A stretch of DNA of 34,686 nucleotides, taken from assembly GCA_021776275.1 (NCBI GenBank), contig JAJFGH010000098.1, positions 1 through 34,686 of the forward strand, given 5' to 3'. Shown here in pieces: positions 18,280 to 28,084 of this stretch. The notes under the pieces are model-generated. The model did not search any database. It worked only from the letters and a program-made list of their open reading frames with translations, and was not told the origin of the DNA. Positions within the stretch are counted from its first letter, which is position 1; each line of letters starts with the position of its first letter. This DNA comes from Alphaproteobacteria bacterium (lineage in GTDB: Bacteria; Pseudomonadota; Alphaproteobacteria; GCA-2746255). The translations under genes and the position numbers were made by a program.

Positions 18280-20022
18280 TTAGCTCTTCTTTTCCAGGCC
18301 ATCGCGCCAGGCGCGCTCGGCCGTATCCCACGCTTCCAGGGGCTGTGTGTCCGGCACCCAGGCTAGGCCCGCCTTGCCGTCGCCCGAAACCGCCTCGCGG
18401 GTCACCCGCACGTCCAGCACGGCCGGCGCGTTTTCGAGGCAGCGCGTGAAGGCGTCGCCCAAATCTTTTTCGTCCTCGACCTGTTCGCCATGGGCGCCGA
18501 GGGCGCGGGCAAGGCCAGCATAATCCGAATGGCGAAGCTCGGTGCCGACGAGGTTGCCGTCATAGGTGACGCGCTGGTCGTAGCATTCGATGTTCCAGGC
18601 CCCATTGTTGGCAATCACGAAGACGACCTTGGCACCGTGGCGGACGGCGGTATCGACTTCGATCGCATTGAAGCCGAAGGCCCCGTCGCCGGTGACGACC
18701 ACGACTTGGCGGCCGGGAAGGGCGAGCGCCGCGGCGATCCCGAAGGGAACGCCGACGCCGAGACAACCAAGGGAACCGGGGTCCATATAGGGCCCGGCGG
18801 AAAGGGCGACGCGGGCAAAGCTTAAGATGTCGCCGCCATCGGCGATGGTGACCGCGTCCGGGGCGATTCGTTCCTGCAACGCGCTCAGCAAGCGGTTCGG
18901 ATGCATGTAGCCGTCGCTGCCGGGGGGCGCCTTGCGCAGCAGATCGGCAAATTTTTTGCGCTTTTCGGCGTGCTTCGCCCGCATTCCCTGGGTCCATGCG
19001 CCATCCGTGGCGGGCTTGCGGTTGCCGGCGGCGGCAAGGATGGCCTGAAGGGCGAGGGCCGGCGTGGCAAGAATTTCCGGCGTGCCGCGCCGATTGTCGT
19101 TCAGCTCTTCCGCGTGCGCGGCCAAGCGGACAAAGCGGGCCTGCTTGAAAACGGCAGGCGAGCCGTAAGCGAGTTGAAAATCAAGTTTGCGGCCAAGGGT
19201 CAGCACGACGTCGGCCTCTTCCATCGCCTTGCCGCGCAGCGAGGAGACGGCGGCGGCGTGGCTGTCCGGAACGAGGCCACGGCTTTCAGAGGTATCCAGA
19301 TAAAGCGCGTCCAGCGTGTCCAGCAGGGCGCAGATTTCCGGGCCTGCGCCGCGGGCGCCGCGTCCGGAAATCACCAGCGGCCGCTTCGCGCCCCACAAGG
19401 CGTCGACCGCTTCGGCGACGGCCGCTGGATCCGGCGGCATCTGCGGCGCGGGCCGTGGCGCCACATGTTCGGGCAACACCTGATGGCGGGGCAGGCGCGC
19501 GCGCAGGATGTCCGTCGGGAAATCGATATAGACCGGCCCCGGCACGCCGCCTTCGCCAAGGGCGCGGGCAAAGGCCGCGTCCATGGCCGGCAGCACGTGG
19601 GCCGCCTCGCGCACGGTTCGGCAATAGCGGGTGACAGAATCCAGCAGGTCCGTATGCACCAGATCCTGAAGCGCCCCCATCTGTTCCTGGGGGCGGGGCG
19701 GCACGCCGGAAAGAACGACGACGGGGGCCCGGGCGACATGGGCGTTGACGATGCCGGTGATCGCGTTCGTGACACCGGGCCCGGCGGTGGCGAGCACCAC
19801 CCCGATGCTGTCCGTCAGCTCGGCATGGGCATGGGCCATGTGGGCGGCGGCGCGTTCGTCCCGTACGTCGACGATGCGGATGCCGGCCCGCGCGACCTGA
19901 TCCCAAATCGGCATGATGTGGCCGCCGCAAAGTCCGAAAATCCGGTCAATGCCGCGGGCAACTAGGAATTCGGCGATCCACTTGGCGACCGTTTCCGGTA
20001 CCTCGGCCTGGTCAGCTGTCAC
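18280..20022 (-). CDS. ThDP-dependent enzyme of the acetolactate synthase / 2-hydroxyacyl-CoA lyase / oxalyl-CoA decarboxylase superfamily
   Basis: Three-domain ThDP fold: VRDERAAAHMAHAHAE (Glu56 candidate), GVVLATAGPGVTNAITGIVNA and ThDP motif GDGAFGFNAIEVDTAVRHGAKVVFVIANN. Confidence 0.87.
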   Translation of the reverse strand: MTADQAEVPETVAKWIAEFLVARGIDRIFGLCGGHIMPIWDQVARAGIRIVDVRDERAAAHMAHAHAELTDSIGVVLATAGPGVTNAITGIVNAHVARAPVVVLSGVPPRPQEQMGALQDLVHTDLLDSVTRYCRTVREAAHVLPAMDAAFARALGEGGVPGPVYIDFPTDILRARLPRHQVLPEHVAPRPAPQMPPDPAAVAEAVDALWGAKRPLVISGRGARGAGPEICALLDTLDALYLDTSESRGLVPDSHAAAVSSLRGKAMEEADVVLTLGRKLDFQLAYGSPAVFKQARFVRLAAHAEELNDNRRGTPEILATPALALQAILAAAGNRKPATDGAWTQGMRAKHAEKRKKFADLLRKAPPGSDGYMHPNRLLSALQERIAPDAVTIADGGDILSFARVALSAGPYMDPGSLGCLGVGVPFGIAAALALPGRQVVVVTGDGAFGFNAIEVDTAVRHGAKVVFVIANNGAWNIECYDQRVTYDGNLVGTELRHSDYAGLARALGAHGEQVEDEKDLGDAFTRCLENAPAVLDVRVTREAVSGDGKAGLAWVPDTQPLEAWDTAERAWRDGLEKKS

Positions 20023-20077
20023 GTGCGCTTCTCCCCATATAACTCTTTGTAATTTTTATATTTTTATAGAGTTATCT

Positions 20078-20098
20078 GCATACTGTATGCGATAATTG
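20078..20098. promoter_or_regulatory. Candidate GntR/FCD operator upstream of the ThDP enzyme
   Basis: Perfect 13-bp palindrome GCATAC-T-GTATGC at 20078-20090, followed by GATAATTG. Same ATACNGTATGCRATAAT as upstream of the regulator. Confidence 0.65.
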
Positions 20099-20136
20099 TG
20101 GCCTTCGCAACGCCGATCTGCGGCGTTGCCGGCAAA

Positions 20137-20883
20137 TTATTCGCCGAGTGCGATCCGTCCGATCCCCGGCAGCAGGAGCGCCGGCTGAAAAGGGTCAAAC
20201 CCGACAATTAAACCCAGAAAATTGAGCTCTATGCCCTCCTTTTCGGCATATAGCGCCCCAAAAAGCCCGTGGAACGAGATTTGATGGCCGGTTCCGCTCG
20301 GGGCGGGGCCATGAAAGGCCCCGTTCATCAAAAAGTCTTTGCCGATCGCCGTCGGCGGCAGTACCAGACCCAGTTCGGGCACGGCCCTGGCCACATGGGC
20401 CGTAAAGCTGTTGCTATTGGGCCCCGGCCACATGCGGTAGGTCCCATGGTCGTATTTTTCGATTGCGGCGCGAAGCTTCGGCAACGCCGCCTCGGCCGAT
20501 GGGCCGCGCAGATCCAGCAGGATTTCCGGCGGGTTTCCGTACCAGCGTCGATCCGGCACGTCCTCGGTCACGGAAAGGACCGGCTTTCCGAACCATTTTT
20601 GCCAGCCGATGATCTGATAAACGCTAAATTGCCGGGCGTTTGCGGGTTTGACGGCGATCCAGCTATGGATGCCGAAAAGCCCCCGCCAGGAAAAGGCGCG
20701 GGCGCCATAGACCTGAATGACGGCTTGCGGCGTGTGCGCCGGATCGGGGGCGATGCCGGTGCTTTCCCGGTTTGCCGTTCGCCAATCGGCGCCAAGCTCA
20801 ATGTCCGTCGCCGCCAGGCTGTAAAGGGGGCCAGCCATGGCAAGGCAGACAATCAGCAGCAAAATCCTCTGCCAGAAGGCCAT
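20137..20883 (-). CDS. DUF3750-like protein
   Basis: DWRTANRESTGIAPDPAHTPQAVIQVYGARAFSWRGLFGIHSWIAVKPANA and MWPGPNSNSFTAHVARAVPELGLVLPPTAIGKDFL. Confidence 0.75.
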   Translation of the reverse strand: MAFWQRILLLIVCLAMAGPLYSLAATDIELGADWRTANRESTGIAPDPAHTPQAVIQVYGARAFSWRGLFGIHSWIAVKPANARQFSVYQIIGWQKWFGKPVLSVTEDVPDRRWYGNPPEILLDLRGPSAEAALPKLRAAIEKYDHGTYRMWPGPNSNSFTAHVARAVPELGLVLPPTAIGKDFLMNGAFHGPAPSGTGHQISFHGLFGALYAEKEGIELNFLGLIVGFDPFQPALLLPGIGRIALGE

Positions 20884-20993
20884 GAAGGAATGCTACCATT
20901 TCAGACGGCCAGGCTTCCAGCGTGGCCGGGGGCAACCGGAAGGAAAGGCACGAAAATCACGCCTGCGGAACGCGGCGTCTTTCTTGATATAGC

Positions 20994-21506
20994 ATGATAA
21001 AACTCTTTTTTATCTCTTTGGTTTTTATCGTTTTTATTTCTGGAAATGCCTGGGCGGGCTTCGACGAGGGGCTGGCCGCCTACAAACAGAAAGATTTCGA
21101 AAAGGCGCTTCGGGAATTTGCGCCTCTTGCCCGTGAGGGCGACGCCCCCGCTCAATTCTATCTGGGCCTGCTCTACGGCTTTGGCGAGGGGGTCAAAAAG
21201 GATCTGGCCGAGGCCGTCCGCTTGTGGAAATTGGCGGCGGATCAGGGGAACGTCGCTGCCCAGTCCAATCTTGGCTTCATGTACAAATATGGCAATGGCG
21301 TGTCCCAGGACATGGTGAAGGCCTACAAATGGTCGAAAATTGCCTCCGAGGGTGGCGCCGTCTATGCGAAGGAGAACTTAAATCTGTTCGCCGAAAGCAT
21401 GTCGGAGGAAGAAATCGTCAGGGCCGAGGATTTGGCCAAGGCCTGGCTGGATTCGCATCCGCGCGCCGCTAGCGGCCCTGCCGCCGCCGGCAAGGAAACC
21501 CCTTAG
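20994..21506 (+). CDS. Secreted Sel1-repeat (TPR-like) protein
   Basis: Signal peptide, then repeats APAQFYLGLLYGFGEGVKKDLAEAVRLWKLAADQGNVAAQSNLGFMYKYGNGVSQDMVKAYKW. Confidence 0.85.
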   Translation: MIKLFFISLVFIVFISGNAWAGFDEGLAAYKQKDFEKALREFAPLAREGDAPAQFYLGLLYGFGEGVKKDLAEAVRLWKLAADQGNVAAQSNLGFMYKYGNGVSQDMVKAYKWSKIASEGGAVYAKENLNLFAESMSEEEIVRAEDLAKAWLDSHPRAASGPAAAGKETP

Positions 21507-21560
21507 GGTTTTCCCCGCTGCCGGGCGGCAGCCGGATTTGCCGTTGCACCGGAGGAAAGA

Positions 21561-21591
21561 AAAAGGGTCAGACCGATGGCCTGACCCTTTT
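21561..21591. terminator. Rho-independent terminator (probably bidirectional)
   Basis: AAAAGGGTCAG-accgatggc-CTGACCCTTTT: perfect 11-nt arms between the Sel1 gene (+) and tRNA-Asn (-). Confidence 0.8.
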
Positions 21592-21596
21592 GAAAC

Positions 21597-21672
21597 TGGC
21601 TCCCCGGGCCGGACTCGAACCAGCGACAAGGTGGTTAACAGCCACCTGCTCTACCAACTGAGCTACCGGGGA
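21597..21672 (-). tRNA. tRNA-Asn (anticodon GTT), CCA encoded
   Basis: Reverse complement TCCCCGGTAGCTCAGTTGGTAGAGCAGGTGGCTGTTAACCACCTTGTCGCTGGTTCGAGTCCGGCCCGGGGAGCCA folds as a cloverleaf. Confidence 0.96.
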
Positions 21673-21858
21673 TCATTGGTCCCAGGCGCGCAAGCGCGTC
21701 CGGGCCGTTTTCGGCTATATAGCAGAGCCGCCCCCTCCTTGGCCAGTACCCCATCCACCTTCACAAAGGCTTAAAAGCTCCCGATGATTGGGCGGTCTGG
21801 GGGGTGTTTTACGCTTGTGCGCCCGTTGCGGTACGGCGCAATTTGAAAAAGGGATGGA

Positions 21859-22067
21859 ATGGATAGATGGCGGCGTTTGGCGGACCCGAAGATGATGCGG
21901 CAATCCGCGTTCGTGGCGATCGTCGTCGGCACCCTTTTAAATCTGATCAACAATTCCGGCATTTTTCTGGGGGATGCGCTGACCTTTGGGGCGCCGCGAA
22001 GGTCGCGTTGACCTATTTGGTTCCCTATAGCGTTTCGTCCTACAGCCGGGTTTTTGGAACCCCTTAA
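21859..22067 (+). pseudogene. nrtS: NrtS-like small nitrate/nitrite transporter ORF with apparent frameshift
   Basis: Frame 1 gives MDRWRRLADPKMMRQSAFVAIVVGTLLNLINNSGIFLGDALTFG... and stops at 22009. The overlapping frame continues AAKVALTYLVPYSVSSYSRVFGTP to a stop at 22067. One extra G in the run at 21988-21991 joins them. Confidence 0.62.
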
Positions 22068-22100
22068 CCTTTTGTGGCGAAGGTTTGACGAGTGGGAAAT

Positions 22101-22174
22101 TGGAGGCGCGGGCCGGACTCGAACCGGCGTACACAGATTTGCAGTCTGCTGGATAACCACTCTCCCACCGCGCC
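22101..22174 (-). tRNA. tRNA-Cys (anticodon GCA), CCA encoded
   Basis: Reverse complement GGCGCGGTGGGAGAGTGGTTATCCAGCAGACTGCAAATCTGTGTACGCCGGTTCGAGTCCGGCCCGCGCCTCCA folds as a cloverleaf. Confidence 0.96.
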
Positions 22175-22363
22175 GGCCGTTTGATCGAAACATCCGCCGG
22201 CCCAAGAACGCGGCCGAGGGGAAGAGGCTCCCGGGAGGGGGTTGAGATATAGGACCTGCCCGAAGGCCGGTCAAGCAAGGGCAGGCTTCTAAAAACGCGC
22301 TTTCCAAGCGGCGCTGTGTAAACGTATAAACGGATGCCCAGATTTGGCGGATCGAGAGAGAAA

Positions 22364-23020
22364 ATGACCGATTTTGCAGATGCCCGGCGGAACATGGTGG
22401 AATGCCAGTTGCGGCCGAACAAGGTGACGGATCCGCGCATCGTTGCTGCCATGTCGGAATTGCCGCGCGAACGTTTCGTGCCGCCGGCCCATCAATGCGC
22501 CGCCTATAGCGACGAGGATTTGCCGTTGGGGCGGGGCCGCTCCCTGATGGAACCAATGGTGCTGGCCAGGCTTTTGCAGCTCGCCGAAATTCAGGAAGGG
22601 GATGTCGTCCTCGATATCGGGTGCAACACCGGCTATTCGGCTGCCGTGCTCGCGCGGCTTGCGGGAACGGTCGTCGCCCTCGAATCGGATTCCGCGTTTG
22701 CCGCCTCGGCGACGGAATTGCTTACCGAACTTGGCTGCGACAACGTCGTCGTCGTGGAAGGGCCGCTGGCGAGCGGCTATCCGAGCCAGGCGCCGTTCGA
22801 CGTTATTTTCATCGATGGCGCCGGCGCCGATCTGCCGGGCACGCTCTGCGAGCAGTTGAAGGAAGGCGGCCGTCTGGTCGCCGTGCAGGCGGGGGCGGAA
22901 GGCATCGGCCAGGCTACGCTTTGGATGCGCACGGCCGGTTGCGAAGGACGCCGCGCCGCCTTCGATGCGGCGACGCCGCAATTGCCGGAATTCGCGGCCA
23001 AGGAAGCGTTTGTCTTTTAG
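22364..23020 (+). CDS. Protein-L-isoaspartate O-methyltransferase-family protein
   Basis: ARRNMVECQLRPNKVTDPRI, VLDIGCNTGYSAAVLARLAG and FDVIFIDGAG motifs. Confidence 0.88.
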   Translation: MTDFADARRNMVECQLRPNKVTDPRIVAAMSELPRERFVPPAHQCAAYSDEDLPLGRGRSLMEPMVLARLLQLAEIQEGDVVLDIGCNTGYSAAVLARLAGTVVALESDSAFAASATELLTELGCDNVVVVEGPLASGYPSQAPFDVIFIDGAGADLPGTLCEQLKEGGRLVAVQAGAEGIGQATLWMRTAGCEGRRAAFDAATPQLPEFAAKEAFVF

Positions 23021-23100
23021 CGGGTTTTACACTAAGTTTTAGGTGTAAATTTGCATCAATCTGTCGGCTGGCCCGGCATTCAGGTGGAAGGGGCTTGACG

Positions 23101-24483
23101 TTGCACGGCAGGGCGATCCCATCGTTGCTTGGTGTGTGTGCGGTTGTCCTGTTTGGCGGCGGGGCGTTTCAGCCATCCGCTTTTGCGCAAACGATCCAGC
23201 AATCCCTGGCCTCCGCCTATCAGAGCAACCCGACCTTGCGTGCCCAGCGGGCGCGGCTGCGGGCGACGGACGAGGCGGTTCCCCAAGCCCAGGCCGGTTG
23301 GCGGCCGACGATTACGGCCAGTGGCGAAACCGGGCGCTCGCGCAACGAAGGCAATCTCTTCGCGCAATCCTCGGGCACGCAAATCCGATCGCCTTCCAGT
23401 TTAAGCGTCACCCTTTCCCAGCCGATTTTCCGTGGCGGGCGCACCTTCTATGAAACGCGCCAGGCGGAGTACCGCGTTCAGGCGGAGCGGGCGCGGCTAC
23501 GCCTGATCGAGGCGCAAGTGCTGCTCGATGCGGCGATTGCCTTCACGGATGTCGTGCGGGATCAGGCGGTGGTAGAGCTGAATATCAACAACGAACAAGT
23601 TCTTCACAAGCAGCGGGAGGCCGCCGGCGATCGTTTTGAAGTCGGTGAAATTACCCGTACGGACGTTGCCCAGGCCGACGCACGATTGGCCGGCGCGCGG
23701 GCAGACCGGATCCGCGCGGAAGGAAACCTTGCGGCCTCGCGGGCCGTGTTTCTAAAGGTGGTCGGCATCTCGCCGCAACGGCTTGTCGACCCGACGTCCC
23801 TTAGGAGTTTGCCGCGATCCAAAGACGAGGCGCAACGCAGCGCCGCCGCCCATTTCCCGGCCGTCATCGCCGCCGAATTTGACGAAAAATTCGCCGGCGA
23901 GGCGGTCAACGTGGTCGAAGGGGAAATGCTGCCGACGGTTTCCCTGAACGGAGAAGTCAGCAAGGCGGAAGAACAATTCTCCTCCGTTGACGATACGGAA
24001 CGCGCGACGGTCAGCGCACGGGTTTCCATGCCGCTCTATCAGGCCGGCGCAGTCCATTCGCGCTTTCGCGAAGCGCGGCAGGTTGCGGGCCAACGCCGGG
24101 TCGAGGTTGAAGAAACCCGTCGCGAAGCCATCGAACAGGCAGCCCGGGCCTGGTCGGATTTGCAGGCAACCCGGGCGAGCATTCTTTCTCTCAAATCCCA
24201 GGTCGAAGCGTCCACCATTGCGCTGGATGGCGTCGAGCAGGAAGCGCTGGTCGGATCGCGTACCGTGCTGGACGTGCTGGATGCGAAACAGGAACTCCTG
24301 GATGCAAAGGTGGATCTGGTACGGGCGAAGCGGGACGAACTGGTTGCTTCTTTCCGCCTGAAATCGGCGGTGGGGGCGTTGACCGCGGAAGCCCTGGCAT
24401 TGCCGGTTGAGGTCTATGACATCAACAAGCATTACAACGATGTCCGCGGGCGTTGGCTCGGCCTTGGCAGCGATTCCGAATAG
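23101..24483 (+). CDS. tolC: TolC-family outer-membrane efflux protein
   Basis: Likely TTG start after GGAAGGGG; signal peptide ending AFAQ; SLASAYQSNPTLRAQRARLRATDEAVPQAQAGWRPTI; C-terminal GSRTVLDVLDAKQELLDAKVDLVRAKRDELVASFRLKSAVGALTAEAL. Confidence 0.93.
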   Translation: MHGRAIPSLLGVCAVVLFGGGAFQPSAFAQTIQQSLASAYQSNPTLRAQRARLRATDEAVPQAQAGWRPTITASGETGRSRNEGNLFAQSSGTQIRSPSSLSVTLSQPIFRGGRTFYETRQAEYRVQAERARLRLIEAQVLLDAAIAFTDVVRDQAVVELNINNEQVLHKQREAAGDRFEVGEITRTDVAQADARLAGARADRIRAEGNLAASRAVFLKVVGISPQRLVDPTSLRSLPRSKDEAQRSAAAHFPAVIAAEFDEKFAGEAVNVVEGEMLPTVSLNGEVSKAEEQFSSVDDTERATVSARVSMPLYQAGAVHSRFREARQVAGQRRVEVEETRREAIEQAARAWSDLQATRASILSLKSQVEASTIALDGVEQEALVGSRTVLDVLDAKQELLDAKVDLVRAKRDELVASFRLKSAVGALTAEALALPVEVYDINKHYNDVRGRWLGLGSDSE

Positions 24484-24604
24484 CGGGCCGATGGCGCTAG
24501 TTGCTTCTTATTCTGGCGTTTTTTCGTAGACTGGCTTAGGGTTAACGAATTCTTTTCTGTGGTCGGCTATGACTTGGCGGGTCACGGCGAAAGGACGATG
24601 ATGC

Positions 24605-25327
24605 ATGGCGGACGGTCACGAAAACAATCCCTCCTCGGAGGAGGCTGGCGACGGGCAGGCGGAACCCTCCATGGAGGAAATTCTGTCGTCCATTCGTCGG
24701 ATTATTTCCGAAGACGAGGAGCCTGGAGAGGCGAAAGCGGCCGGCGCACCGGATGCGGACGCCGATGCTATGGAAGCGGAGACCGTTGAGGCGGCTGAAG
24801 AAGTAGCGGCAGAGGAAGAAGCCGAGGAGGGGGAGGACGTTTTGGAACTCACCCGCATGGTTTCAGACGATGGCAGCGTGACGGACCTGGCAGAAGAAAA
24901 CGAGCCGGAGGCGGAGATGGCGACAGAAGCGGGCGAGTTGGACGCAAGCCCCGAAGAAGAGGCACCGGAAACGGCGGCGGAGGAGAACGCACTGGAATTG
25001 CACGATAGCGTGCCGTCCGATGTCGCAGCCGAAGCGCCGAAGCCTGTTGAAGCCGAAGCGCCGAAGCCCACTGGCGAGCAGTTGCTTGCCGATCAGACGG
25101 TTACGGCGGCCACCGAATCCTTTACCGAGCTTGCGAAGGCCGTCGTCAAGGAAGATGGGCCGGGCATGCGTCTCGGCGCCAATGGCGACAAGTCGCTGGA
25201 AGATATCGTCAAGGAGCTGCTTCGCCCGATGCTGAAGGAATGGCTCGATCAGAATCTTCCTTCGATTACCGAAAAGCTGGTACGAAAAGAGATCGAACGC
25301 GCCGCGCGCCGGGCCGAAGAACTCTAA
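24605..25327 (+). CDS. popZ: PopZ-like / DUF2497 protein
   Basis: N-terminal PSMEEILSSIRRIISEDEE, long acidic Pro/Glu/Ala linker, C-terminal SLEDIVKELLRPMLKEWLDQNLPSITEKLVRKEIERAA. Immediately upstream of valS. Confidence 0.88.
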   Translation: MADGHENNPSSEEAGDGQAEPSMEEILSSIRRIISEDEEPGEAKAAGAPDADADAMEAETVEAAEEVAAEEEAEEGEDVLELTRMVSDDGSVTDLAEENEPEAEMATEAGELDASPEEEAPETAAEENALELHDSVPSDVAAEAPKPVEAEAPKPTGEQLLADQTVTAATESFTELAKAVVKEDGPGMRLGANGDKSLEDIVKELLRPMLKEWLDQNLPSITEKLVRKEIERAARRAEEL

Positions 25328-25416
25328 CTCCGAAACAGTTGGACGAACGAGGCTAGGGCGCATCCCGCGGCCGGGATTCGCTGTGCTTGAAAAATGAGGA
25401 AACGCGCCGAAGGGCC

Positions 25417-28044
25417 ATGAAAGAATTAGAAAAAACATATTGCGCGGAAGCGGTCGAAGGGGCGCGCTACGACGCGTGGGAGAAGGCCGGCGCCTTTGCC
25501 GCCGACACAGGCTCGCCCGCTACCCCTTTCACGATCATGATGCCGCCACCAAACGTGACGGGCAGCCTGCACATGGGGCACGCTCTCAACCACACGCTTC
25601 AAGATATCCTCACCCGCTATCACCGCATGAAGGGGCGCGATGCCCTTTGGCAGCCGGGAACGGATCATGCCGGCATCGCCACCCAAATGGTGGTCGAGAG
25701 GCAACTCGCCGAAAAAGGCGTCACCCGCCACGATCTGGGACGGGATGCCTTCGTCGAACGCGTCTGGGAATGGAAAAAAGAATCCGGCGGCACGATCACC
25801 CGTCAATTGCGCCGCCTCGGCGCTTCGCCCGATTGGGAGAAAGAGCGCTTTACCCTGGATGCGGGTCTTTCCGAAGCGGTGACGAAAGTTTTTGTCGAGC
25901 TGCACAAGGCGGGCCTCATTTACCGGGACAAGCGGCTGGTCAATTGGGATTGTGAATTGCTGACGGCGATTTCCGATCTGGAAGTCGTGCAGAAAGAAAC
26001 GAAAGGCCATTTGTGGCATTTCCGCTATCCCCTTGAAGATGGGTCCGGCCATATCGTCGTCGCGACGACGCGGCCCGAAACGATGTTTGGCGATACGGCG
26101 GTTGCCGTGCACCCGGAAGATGCGCGTTACCAGCATTTGGTTGGCAAGCAGGTGCGTTTGCCGATCAGCGACCGTTTGATTCCGATTGTGGCCGATGAAC
26201 ATTCCGACCCGGAAATGGGCAGCGGCGCCGTGAAGATCACGCCGGCGCATGATTTCAACGACTTCGAGGTCGGCCGTCGCCACGACCTTCCTTTGGTCAA
26301 TGTTTTCGACGCGAAAGCCCATCTGAACGAAAACGCGCCGGAGGCCTATCGCGGCCTTGACCGTTTTGCGGCGCGCGAAAAAGTTGTCGCGGAAATGGAA
26401 TCCCTCGACCTTCTCGAACAGGTTGAAGACCATGTTCACGCGCTGCCCTATGGCGACCGTTCCGGCGCGGTGATCGAGCCCTATCTCACGGATCAATGGT
26501 TCGTGGACGCCAACACCCTCGCGCAACCGGCCATCGAGGCGGTGGAGACGGGCAAGACCCGCTTCGTGCCGAAGCATTGGGAAAACACCTATTTCGAATG
26601 GATGCGCAACATCCAGCCCTGGTGCATTTCGCGCCAGCTTTGGTGGGGGCACCGGATTCCTGCCTGGTATGGGCCGGACAACGAAATTTTCGTCGCGGCG
26701 ACGGAAGAAGACGCCCAAGCCGCCGCTAAGGCCCATTACGGCAAGGACGCAGAACTGACCCGCGATCCGGACGTGCTCGACACCTGGTTTTCATCCGCGC
26801 TGTGGCCGTTCTCTACCCTCGGTTGGCCCGAACAAACGCCCGAACTTCAACGCTATTACCCGACGGACGTGTTGGTGACGGGGTTCGACATCATCTTTTT
26901 CTGGGTGGCGCGGATGATGATGATGGGGCTCCACTTCATGGGCGACGTTCCCTTTCGCACCGTTTACATCCACGCCCTGGTTCGCGATGCGTCGGGACAA
27001 AAAATGTCGAAGTCGAAGGGGAACATCATCGACCCCCTGGAACTGATCGACCGCTATGGCTGCGATGCTCTGCGTTTTACGTTGACGGCGCTGGCGTCGC
27101 CGGGGCGCGACATCAAGCTTTCGGAAGGGCGCGTCGAAAGTTCGCGCAATTTCGCAACGAAGCTTTGGAACGCCGCGCGCTATTGCCAATTGGCGAAATG
27201 CGCGCCGGACCCGGATTTCAATCCTGGTACGGCGTCGCTTACGGTCAATCGCTGGATCATCGGTCATGTCGCCAAATTGGCGGGCGATCTTGAACAGGCG
27301 CTTGCGGCTTACCGTTTTAACGATGTGGCCAGTGTGTTGCATCACTTTGTCCGGGGAACCTTCTGCGATTGGTATCTGGAATTCACCAAGCCGATCCTAA
27401 GCGGCGGCGACGAAAACGCGACGCAGGAGACGCGGGCCACGACGGCCTGGGTGCTGGATCAGATCCTTCACCTGCTGCACCCGGTCATGCCGTTCCTCAC
27501 CGAGGATCTGTGGCAAAAGACGGGCAATCGCGATGAAATGCTAATGACATCCGCCTGGCCGAGCTTCGATCGGGGCCTGATCGACGCGGCGGCGATGGAG
27601 GAAATGGATTGGGTGGTGCGGCTGATTACGGAGATCCGCTCGATCCGCTCGGAATTTCAGGTGCCGCAAAAACGTCTGGTCGGCGTTTCCCTGGAAGGGG
27701 CGAACGCCGCCACGGCCAAGCGCATGGAAACCCATGACGCGATCATCAAGACCCTTGCCAAGCTGGAAAGATTTGGTTCGGCCGGGGACGACGGTGCCAT
27801 TCCCTTCGTCCTTGACGAGGCGACGGGCCGGCTTTCGCCGGGGGACGCCATTGACATGACGGTTCAGAAAGCGCGCCTCAGCGAGGACGTCCGCAAATTG
27901 GACAAGGAAGTGGAAAAAATCGAAAAGAAGCTCGGCAATCGGGATTTTCTCGCGCGCGCACCCGAAGACGTCGTGGCCGAACAACGCGCGCGTCTTGCCG
28001 AAGCCGAGGCCACGCGCACCAAAAAACAAGGTTGGCTAAGTTAA
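25417..28044 (+). CDS. valS: Valyl-tRNA synthetase
   Basis: [21 protein letters not shown] (HIGH region), KMSKSKGN and a C-terminal coiled coil. Start chosen at MKELEKTY. Confidence 0.97.
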   Translation: MKELEKTYCAEAVEGARYDAWEKAGAFAADTGSPATPFTIMMPPPNVTGSLHMGHALNHTLQDILTRYHRMKGRDALWQPGTDHAGIATQMVVERQLAEKGVTRHDLGRDAFVERVWEWKKESGGTITRQLRRLGASPDWEKERFTLDAGLSEAVTKVFVELHKAGLIYRDKRLVNWDCELLTAISDLEVVQKETKGHLWHFRYPLEDGSGHIVVATTRPETMFGDTAVAVHPEDARYQHLVGKQVRLPISDRLIPIVADEHSDPEMGSGAVKITPAHDFNDFEVGRRHDLPLVNVFDAKAHLNENAPEAYRGLDRFAAREKVVAEMESLDLLEQVEDHVHALPYGDRSGAVIEPYLTDQWFVDANTLAQPAIEAVETGKTRFVPKHWENTYFEWMRNIQPWCISRQLWWGHRIPAWYGPDNEIFVAATEEDAQAAAKAHYGKDAELTRDPDVLDTWFSSALWPFSTLGWPEQTPELQRYYPTDVLVTGFDIIFFWVARMMMMGLHFMGDVPFRTVYIHALVRDASGQKMSKSKGNIIDPLELIDRYGCDALRFTLTALASPGRDIKLSEGRVESSRNFATKLWNAARYCQLAKCAPDPDFNPGTASLTVNRWIIGHVAKLAGDLEQALAAYRFNDVASVLHHFVRGTFCDWYLEFTKPILSGGDENATQETRATTAWVLDQILHLLHPVMPFLTEDLWQKTGNRDEMLMTSAWPSFDRGLIDAAAMEEMDWVVRLITEIRSIRSEFQVPQKRLVGVSLEGANAATAKRMETHDAIIKTLAKLERFGSAGDDGAIPFVLDEATGRLSPGDAIDMTVQKARLSEDVRKLDKEVEKIEKKLGNRDFLARAPEDVVAEQRARLAEAEATRTKKQGWLS

Positions 28045-28084
28045 AATCTTTGAAGGCAATTAAGGAAGGGAAGGGGTATCTCCC

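Noticed and set aside
21771-22556. Minus-strand 261-aa ORF
   Set aside because: It runs through the tRNA-Cys gene and the 5' part of the methyltransferase gene; not plausible as a protein.
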